Below, in pieces: positions 44,622 to 64,000 of a DNA stretch of 64,000 nucleotides. This DNA is from Hypomesus transpacificus (lineage: Eukaryota > Chordata > Actinopteri > Osmeriformes > Osmeridae), in the NCBI RefSeq assembly GCF_021917145.1, contig NC_061068.1, positions 9,427,724 to 9,491,723 of the forward strand, read 5' to 3'. The first letter of the stretch is position 1. Each line of letters begins with the position of its first letter. The translations under genes and the position numbers were made by a program. A model generated the notes under the pieces. It was not told the DNA's origin. It saw only the letters and a list, made by a program, of their open reading frames with translations, and did no database searches.

Positions 44622-47218
44622 CAGAATCCTGAGGGCACTGGGCCGTTTTAGCTTGCCACCCATATGTGTTGGGTGAAACCTGACCTTTCTCAGTCACAAC
44701 CACCTTTCTTTCATGCATTCTCACATCTTGGTTCTTTTCATGAGCTCATCCTCTTCACATCTTAGCATCTCAGCACTCACAATTTTTTCTTTGACAAATT
44801 GTTCTTTTCATTTTTCTTTTCACACGCCTGAGGAGTGTGTCACCTTTCTTTTTCAGAAAAGTGATGAGAGAAAGGCACCAGCCTGTGTTTAAACCCTCCA
44901 GTTGTCTGAGCAGAGCATGGCACACCACACGTGACAGAAAATCTTTCAGGAAGTTTCTTGAGGAGCTTCCTGTTTTAAGTTGCTCTAAACAAGTCATTCC
45001 ATAATAAAAACAAGGACTCTGCTGTCTGTTCTAAAATATTCCAAGTGATCATATGCCAAAGTAGGTTTGGGTGGGGCACATGGCAAGATGAAGACCATCC
45101 ACTGTCCACTGTCCAGCCTGTGATTCAGAAAGACATGCTGCTCATTAGAGTGGCCTGGTCTGGTTGCCTAGCTGCTAAAAGCCTGGATGTTTGTCTCTTG
45201 TGTTTTCTTATATCAACGTATTAATGCTCAGTGATCACTGTACACTGTAGAATACATCCTATTAGATACCAGCAAGACCGAGTTCATTTCAAGTCACTTG
45301 TGTTTACTAGCGAGATAGTTCCTTGAAAACCAGTGAATATTCAGCAATTTTCTATTCACAAATCAAAATCTTTTGAAATGATCTTACCTTCTGAAAATAA
45401 ATAATTAAAAACAAGGGAGACATACTTATAATATAGTTATTGGAAAGTTTTTCTTAATCACAATGGATGGAACCTGGTGGCATTGCAAGGTTTATTACCA
45501 ACTGAGGGGAGCACAATCTCAAAAGACAGATTAAGCAATTTTATTCATATTGTTCAAAGACCACCTAAATATACATTAGTGTCAATGTGAACTGGACTGA
45601 GAGTTCATTGCACCACATATTTTCTAGACTCACCGGAAATTAATCCTCCACTGAGCATTGGGGGAAAGAAAATCGTGTCCAAGATCTGTTCTGCTTTATA
45701 AAACAACCACAACATGTTGTAATGTAAAACATTTATTGCATCCAATTACTTTGCTTTGTGACACTTCAAAACAAAGACGTACTTGTTCCAACATTGGAAA
45801 TACCTGTAGGCTACGGAAGGGACCAGCAAAGATACAATGTAGTTATATCAAACCAGAGTTGCAATCATGGCTTGGTTACAGTTATATTTTTACAAACATG
45901 AGCCAAAATAACCTTGGAAGTGCAATTTTGAAGTACTAGAAGTACAATTTAAAAGCCACTGATAAAAGAAAAAGTTCAACTCTTGATATGACATTGCAAT
46001 TTACCACTTACTGTTCCAGGTTATTCTATAACTCTGCAATAACATACCTATAAGACACTGATAGAGAACAAACAGTAGTCCAGTAGTACACCAACAAACC
46101 TTGTCAGTAATCACAAACATCCCAAACACAAATAATCAGGGAAAGGATCGACTGCTGTTCTCAAAAAAAGTCTCAGTAAATTCAGTGCTTTCTGCCCTAA
46201 CCCAGTCATTTTTACACCAGGCATCGAACATGTAAGCCTTCACTCACAAATATGAAGAAACTCAAAGTGATGCTCGTCTTCATAGGTCCAGTATCCTGTG
46301 ACCCTAACCCTATCTTTCTTTACAAAATATCAATATAAGTACAATTTCTCTACATGTATTTTACATATTCTCTTTTGACAAATCAATGTTATAATACAAA
46401 GAAAATGAATAACATGTCCCAAATGCATGACATAATAGCCAGACATGTTGTCATTCCACCTTGCTCAAAATGCAGGCACATTTGTGCCTGGCCACCAGAC
46501 TAAACTCTCAAATATCAATACACAGCCTTGTGTCCCCAAGTCAAAGCATATGATATGATCTTCCCAAAATAAACAAGTTCCATCTTTAATCTTGAATAGT
46601 TTATCTCTCTGCTAAAGTACACTGTCTCAAAGAATGACGTAGGTCTAACTCTGGACCTGAATCCAAAGTGAATCTCTATTGATTAGTTGTTGTGAAACAC
46701 TAATAAGGGGCTAGGAATTTCTCCTGACAAGTGTTTGGAACCCTCATTGTCTCTCCCAGCTTGACTGCATGCAGGGTCACACACACACACATCACCGTAC
46801 GGTGGAGTGGACAGGGTGATGCATATAGTACCGAGCATGTGTTGGTCTTTAGCAGAAAGTAGCAGTAGATGTAAGAGTAGCATGCTATTAGGATGATACG
46901 CCTGCCCAAATCAATAATGGTTTCACCCTCCTGTATACCTTATCCCTCCCCCATTCTTTTAATTTAGGACAAAACAGGCCCCTCTAGTTTTTTCTTTCCT
47001 TCATTTTCTGTGTTGTAAAGTGTCACTGAGAGGTTATATGACCTTTACACTAACATGATAGATTTGCTGTCAGGGCTTTCGTCAAGGGTGGGTGGGAGGT
47101 ACTGATTAGTTGGGGGAAGGAGAGCAAGAGTGAGACAGGAAGAGAGCGAGGGGGAGACCTTTGTCAAAGGTTGTCTGGTAGAAGACCTGGGTGCCGAGGG
47201 GTGTGTTATGGTCGGTGG

Positions 47219-54699
<7,481 letters not shown>

Positions 54700-55414
54700 A
54701 TCCCTCTGTTTACAAACTTAACACTTCTTCGCTGACGTTTTTATTCTAGTTTGCTGGACAAGCGGGCTCATTGCTGCCGCTAACTGGCCGAGATGGTGAA
54801 TAGCCATTTAAAGGATCGCCACTAGACGCACACCAACCCATGTTGAGTTTGAGCTCAGATTCTTGTCGCATAATCAATAAGTCAGCAAAAAATGGCACAC
54901 CTATATGCTCACAAATGTAATTTGTAGCCACGCTTGAGACCATTGGCATGTTTCTTTTCCATCTCAACGTCCTGTAAATTTAGTTGTTCCTTTATCAACT
55001 AAAGCTTGTATTCCCTCTGTACAGCACTGAAATCAAATCACATTTAGCAGACGCTCTTATCCAGAGCAGGTCAACCGTATACACAAACTATTGTGGTACA
55101 CCATCAGTACTCAAGTTTTTTAAGCTTACACAGCCAATGGTGCAAGTACTGAGAACAATCATTTAGAACGTCTGAGCAAAACCAGAGGCTAGACACAAAG
55201 TCGTTTATAAACCACGTTTTTATTCTGGCATTTAAGAACAGTCAGTGCTGGGCTGGTGGCAAAGTCCAGATATGAGGAGGAGGAAACAAGTCTTTTGCCC
55301 CCCTCAAGCAGTCAGCCAGCCTTCATGGTAAGTTGGGCAGGATCTGGTCCTCACTTCATGACAAGCATGGGTCCGGCACGTGGAGGGGCTCACAACCACA
55401 GGGAAATTGCCGAT
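54700..55414. other. Spacer between crbn and rpl41
   Basis: Contains the crbn promoter side, an SINE tail fragment at 55032-55070 and the rpl41 3' end. No other gene is seen. It is the junction between the human-3p-like and human-12q-like gene blocks. Confidence 0.6.
55032..55070 (-). mobile_element. SINE tail fragment
   Basis: CATTTAGCAGACGCTCTTAT followed by CCAGAGC matches the tail of the SINE family seen at 19923-20107; the rest of the element is missing. Confidence 0.75.
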
Positions 55415-56057
55415 CTACTTGGACCTCTGCCTCATCTTTCGCCTTTTACGCTTCAGCCTTGAAAGAAAACAATCAAGATGAGTCTTTAATCATAATAGCC
55501 TAACAGACGAAATGTTACAAAACATGCAGTTGCTACAGGACTCACCTGCGCATTCGCTTCTTCCTCCACTGCAATACAAAGAATATTTTTAGCACGTTTG
55601 CCTCCCTAGCCTTCATTAGTTTCCGCAGCAATGCACAATTAGGCATTAAATCAAGATGGTTGTGTTTAGCAACTTACGGTACAAATATTAACTTGTAAGG
55701 ATTTAAGCATTGCATGTTCTGCTTAGACCCCAAACAGCAAGCTTCGCACACATTAGTAAATTAAAATACTATACTAAAACAAGCATGCATTTATGGCGCA
55801 AAAGTAGAGGGCCACAATTTAGCCACCTAAACGATTCAGAACTTGGTTCAGAGCTTATAACCGACTGCAATCCAATTGAGGATGCCATTTAAAGTTTCTT
55901 TCAAGACAAGCCTAAATCAGAAAACATTGGAAAAGGGCATTCCCACACGTTTGTTTCCTGGCTAACTAGAGCTAGCTCTAAATGGTTGACGTTATTGAAA
56001 CAGGGGCGACGTTGTTAATAACATTTCTGATATGGGTCATCTCACCTTGGCTCTCAT
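55415..56057 (-). CDS. rpl41: Ribosomal protein eL41 (RPL41)
   Basis: The smallest eukaryotic ribosomal protein, on the large subunit. Three coding exons, 56046-56057 (MRAK), 55546-55568 and 55415-55457, join in phase to 25 codons ending MRQRSK and TAG. The protein, almost wholly Arg and Lys with a single Trp at position 5, matches the near-invariant animal sequence. Exons of 12, 23 and 43 nt are invisible to ordinary ORF searches. A non-coding first exon (56175-56204) starts with a TOP motif, and its intron ends at the acceptor before 56072. Order rpl41, pa2g4, erbb3 is the same as in human 12q13.2. Confidence 0.98.
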
Positions 56058-56194
56058 CTTGTGGAGATGTGTCTGCAATAGAGAATGAAGTCAAGTTAGT
56101 CAAATGAATGGATGGGTACAAATAATCTAAGATACAATTGGATTCAAAAGAGGTGTATTCGTCTTGTTTCTTACCGCTAAAGCGAGGACACCAA

Positions 56195-56249
56195 CTGAAA
56201 GAGGATGTGACGACAAAAACAGTGGCTTTTTATACAAAAGTTGACGTCA
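56195..56249 (-). promoter_or_regulatory. rpl41 core promoter: CRE, TATA and TOP start
   Basis: Read on the minus strand: a perfect palindromic CRE TGACGTCA (56242-56249), a TATA box TATAAAAA (56227-56234), then CCTCTTTCAG (56195-56204) about 25 bp below. The last is a 5' terminal oligopyrimidine tract, the signature of ribosomal protein mRNAs under mTOR/LARP1 translational control. Confidence 0.8.
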
Positions 56250-56516
56250 TATTCAATAGCCCAACGCTAAGCTCAACGGGATAGGTAGGCCAATTGTGGA
56301 CTGTAGGCTAAGAGTGCAGCGCTGTCACCATTGTAATACTTGAACTACCGATTCATGTCCAAGATAATAAAAATAGATTTTAGATAGTACTTACCAACAC
56401 CAGACATATTACCTGGTGTTAGTTGTTTTTATCATTGATCAAGCAATGTAGGCCTAATATATGAGCATGAGTTAGCACAAATGAGAGAAAGCCCTTATGA
56501 ATATAAATGTAATCGA

Positions 56517-56522
56517 TTTATT
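56517..56522 (-). terminator. Candidate pa2g4 poly(A) signal
   Basis: AATAAA on the minus strand about 1 kb past the pa2g4 stop. The interval 56523-57564 has no open gene and fits a 3' untranslated region. The signal is only about 0.3 kb upstream of the rpl41 start site. Confidence 0.5.
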
Positions 56523-57564
56523 TCATTTTATAAAAGCCCAACAGCAAAACAGATATAAATCAAGAAGCTCAGGGTTGGGGGACACAGACGATCTGGACTC
56601 TTCTCATTCAGATCTTGTCAGATTGTAAAGCACTTTTTACATGTGCTGACTTTAATTTGACTTTGTTTCCTTCAGCTGCATTCTTTATGTCATCAACATC
56701 GACTCATCAGATGAGAACACGCAGGACCATTTAAATAGTAGATAAGGTTTTCCCCCTAAATCCATAATGTAATTTAATCTTTACAGATAAACTTTAAACT
56801 GTAAAAGTATTTTAAAGGGATTTCAAATACATTTGGTTAATATCTGATGGCAGTAGGTGTAGCAGTGTTCCAAAAGGGAGGCTGGGTGTTGGTTCTGGAA
56901 TTCTGTAGACTAAATGATACTCCACATAAAGTGAATTATAGTGAATTATATGCAATCATTAATAACATCTTCCATTAACAACACTGCCATATCAAGCGTC
57001 TAATACATTTTGAACCCATATATAACTGGCAAGACATTGTGAACAATTTAGCCAAAACAATATTTCTTAACAGTTTGTTTTTACCATTTTAATTTAGAAA
57101 GTTCATAACATATTACCTATGTAGCAAGATTTTCAGTCAGGTGCATAACCCAACAGTAAGGTGTAAAAACACATTTAAAAAAAAAAGTTAATAATCCAAA
57201 ACATGTTTCCCCATTTTTCATTCCAGTTACAGTATCAATGGTCAGAGCAGATAAACTCTGTGGAAAAGTAAAGTTGTTTACTTAGATGTGAGGCTTTAAC
57301 TTTGTGAATGTTTGTGTTTGGACTTGAGAATCCCCAGAACGGCATAGAACACCAACAAATGTGTATTCCACAAGTTTGGTGCATCCAATAAAAGATCATA
57401 ATTTGATCCATCAGATTTATTTTGTGGGCTCAAAACCAGAAAAACATATGGGGACAAAAAAAACATGACAATTGGCAAATATGTAATTTCCTTTCCTAAT
57501 TATAAATGTTCTGTTATTTGGGGTGTTGGTATGAGTTTGCGTGTTTCCCAAAGACAGGTAGAAT

Positions 57565-61838
<4,274 letters not shown>

Positions 61839-62490
61839 TTTAACGGCGGATTTCTTTACAACTCAATGTGTTAAGTAACCCAACAGACACACTCCCAAGC
61901 TCCTAACTGTCCGATCTCTGGTCGTCAGGTCTAAACCCACTAAGCCAGCCCCTTCTCCGCACATCCACCCACTTCAATGCTACGTAAAAATTGCGTCACA
62001 AAATTATAAACCGCCAAAATGCAGTTGCGCTAGTGAATCCGTAATAGTTTCATTCTTTACCATTTCCCCTAAGACTATGTCCTCACATAGTCGCACAATT
62101 AGGATTTGTGTATACACCAAACGTTCGTATTTACCCTTTTATGACCGACAGAGACAGAATGGATACATGTACTTGTGTGCTTTGAGATTAGTCCACCCAT
62201 ACCTAGACTACTCAAATAATAGCCAGCTAAAAGCTTATGTAATAGCAGCCTACTCTTTCCAGCATGGAAATGCTGAGGATAGGATCAAACGCTCAATTTC
62301 CATCATATTGAAAGACCTTTATTTTGTCTGAAACAAAAACAATATAATGTAAGATGAATGATTATGTAAGTCATGAATAAAATGTATGAAAAAAGACAGT
62401 TGTTCAAAGAAATTTTGTTCTTACGTAATGCACTACAAATACAACAAAACTTATATTTATAGTGGCATAGGCTACTCTGCACTCAGTCCC
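61839..62490. other. Spacer: pa2g4 promoter and erbb3 3' flank
   Basis: No gene is recognised. The open frame at 62077-62331 has no known motif and lies just past the erbb3 3' untranslated region. Confidence 0.5.
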
Positions 62491-62496
62491 TTTATT
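62491..62496 (-). terminator. Candidate erbb3 poly(A) signal
   Basis: AATAAA on the minus strand about 0.2 kb after the erbb3 stop; another is at 62318-62323. Which is used cannot be decided from sequence. Confidence 0.5.
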
Positions 62497-62708
62497 GGTT
62501 GTACAGTTTGAATACCAGAGTTGGCACAAAAAACACACAATGGAAATGTAAACGCATAACAGACACATCATTTATAAAAAAAAGTGACACACAGATGCAA
62601 CATTACTTTCATTCACTATATTTGGATTGCTTGCATTTGTCTTGTTCCTTCATTATTTTCATAGAAATGCCACAGCTACAGACATGCTTCTTATCTCTTA
62701 CTCTAGCC

Positions 62709-64000
62709 TCACGTGCGCAATGCATTGGGCTTTAAGAACAATCTGCTGTGCCAGTAGTCTGGATTGTCAAAAGACTGATCTCCACCACCAGGCTCCCCAA
62801 CCCCAGCACGCACTTTCACGTAGGTCCCAACCCCAGGGTGCTGAGTCCCCTGCCCACCAAAGGCACCCTCCTCTTCTCCCTGCATGTTTTGGTACTCGAC
62901 TGAGTTCCCAGCTCCAAGGACCGCCATGGAGTCCATCTCCTCGTACGCATAATCCTCCTCCTCATCCTCTCCTTGCAGCCTCAATCCATCCCTGCCACGA
63001 AGAGCCTGATGCAGTCTGGGCTGGCAGTTAGTGTACTGATAGTCATTCTCTACATATTCATTTTCTATAACCTCTTTCTTAACTTTACGTCTAACTTTCA
63101 GACGCTCCTCTGCCATTTCCCTGGGTTGAGGGACATCTGGACTTAGGAGGTCGTTGGTTTCTGTTTCAACACTTCTAATGTCCATGTACTCATATTCAAC
63201 CTCACCAGAACCCTGCTCTTCGATGTTGTCTGAATCACAACTGTCTTCTGTACTCTGGTTATCATCATTTTTGGTTTGACCATCACTGGCCTGACAACCA
63301 GATGTACGGTTACCTGTGCACTCTGTGCCTAGTGGTGTTAATGAAGAGCCTGGTCTCTTATTCATCTTTAACCACTGTGAGCCATCTTTAAGATGACTAG
63401 GATGTTGTGTGGTTGAGAGAGATATCATGCATCCTTGTTTGTTCATATACTCATATTCTTCACTGGCACTGTCTGGGTCCTCTAATAGTCCTGATGAGTG
63501 CTGAGGTAACCTGGACAATTTTCTCTCGTGAGGCAAGGTGACTTGAGAGGTGGAGAGTAGTAGGCTTTCTGGAATAATAATTACAGAGGTTTGGATGAGT
63601 TATATGAAAAGGGACATTAAATGTTTTCATATACTTGCCATCTACACCCATATTATATTGGTGTAGGCCCTACTTGTAAGCAAGTTAGTTACACTGGCTC
63701 AGAATAATTGAGACATACTGTACATATATAAAAAATATATATTTGTGTTATTATTTACAATACATATATTATACACTCATTTATCTTTAGGAAAACCATA
63801 TGTAGGCTCTGTAAGTACCTCTCTCAGGGCTGTCTCCTAGACCAGGGAGTACATATCCATTGTGATCCTCCTCCCCCTCTGTATCTGGGGAGAAGGTCTC
63901 TGGCGGCCCCCCTGACATGCTGTCTCTCTGGGACATGTAGGCACTGTCTTCTCGATGTCGCTTCCTCCTGAGGCTGCCAGCTAATGAGACATCCTCGCTC
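62709..64000 (-). CDS. erbb3: Receptor tyrosine kinase ErbB3, C-terminal tail (partial)
   Basis: Neuregulin receptor whose weak kinase signals mainly by recruiting PI3K to its phosphorylated tail. Only the last two exons are in the window, 63819 to the right edge and 62709-63568, joined in phase (346 residues visible). Human-like landmarks: DSAYMSQRDSM, EEDHNGYVLPG, the SASEEYEYMNKQG and VEYEYMDIRS repeats, and the terminal FDNPDYWHSRLF. Visible motifs include four YxxM p85-binding sites (YEYM twice, YEEM, YQNM) and NPDY, a PTB site for Shc-type adaptors. The ectodomain, transmembrane segment and kinase domain lie beyond base 64000. Whether this is the a or b duplicate is not decidable here. 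Confidence 0.96.

Larger units (their letters stand above)
39976..47218. other. 7.2-kb region without a recognisable gene
   Basis: Many short open frames but none with known motifs or joinable exons. It includes a degenerate MITE-like stretch at 40811-40903 and an inverted repeat at 44560-44621. The part next to 47218 should be the crbn 3' untranslated region and may be long. I see no RNA gene. Confidence 0.6.

Overview
The window is genomic DNA from a ray-finned (teleost) fish. The evidence is vertebrate genes with many short GT-AG introns, a teleost-type amidated ghrelin, a V2-type vasotocin receptor of the class mammals lack, and dispersed tRNA-derived SINEs with the familiar fish tail. 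The species cannot be named from sequence alone. Exon boundaries were worked out by hand from splice sites, reading-frame phase and protein motifs, so single-base errors are possible. All 12 gene models keep phase throughout.

Layout. (1) 150-8943, minus: fgd5, a Rho-family GEF, running off the left edge after the first part of its DH domain. (2) 8944-15792: intergenic DNA with C31 and (TG)n tracts. (3) 15793-20870, minus: homologue of human C3orf20 (FAM194-type domain). (4) 21907-25635, minus: ccdc174, with two in-frame minisatellites. (5) 26362-27172, plus: ghrl (preproghrelin). (6) 28195-31254, minus: tatdn2. (7) 32930-35011, minus: an unrecognised six-exon gene of 162 codons. (8) 35833-36834, minus: vhl. 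(9) 37659-39648, plus: a two-exon vasotocin/vasopressin V2-like receptor. (10) 39650-47218: about 7.5 kb without a recognisable gene. (11) 47219-54699, minus: crbn. (12) 55415-56204, minus: rpl41, only 25 codons. (13) 57565-61838, minus: pa2g4. (14) 62709-64000, minus: the last two exons of erbb3.

Synteny. fgd5, C3orf20, ccdc174, ghrl, tatdn2, vhl and crbn correspond to human 3p25-p26. rpl41, pa2g4 and erbb3 correspond to human 12q13.2, in the same order as in human. The junction between the two blocks lies in about 0.7 kb between crbn and rpl41.

The genes form no operon-like system. Two E3 ligase substrate receptors (vhl and crbn) lie about 10 kb apart, and an ErbB3 gene lies next to a gene whose human protein (EBP1) binds ErbB3. 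The most useful leads are the unrecognised gene between vhl and tatdn2, the crbn residues at the positions that decide thalidomide-type neosubstrate response, an unusual ghrelin sequence, and repeat-driven growth of CCDC174.
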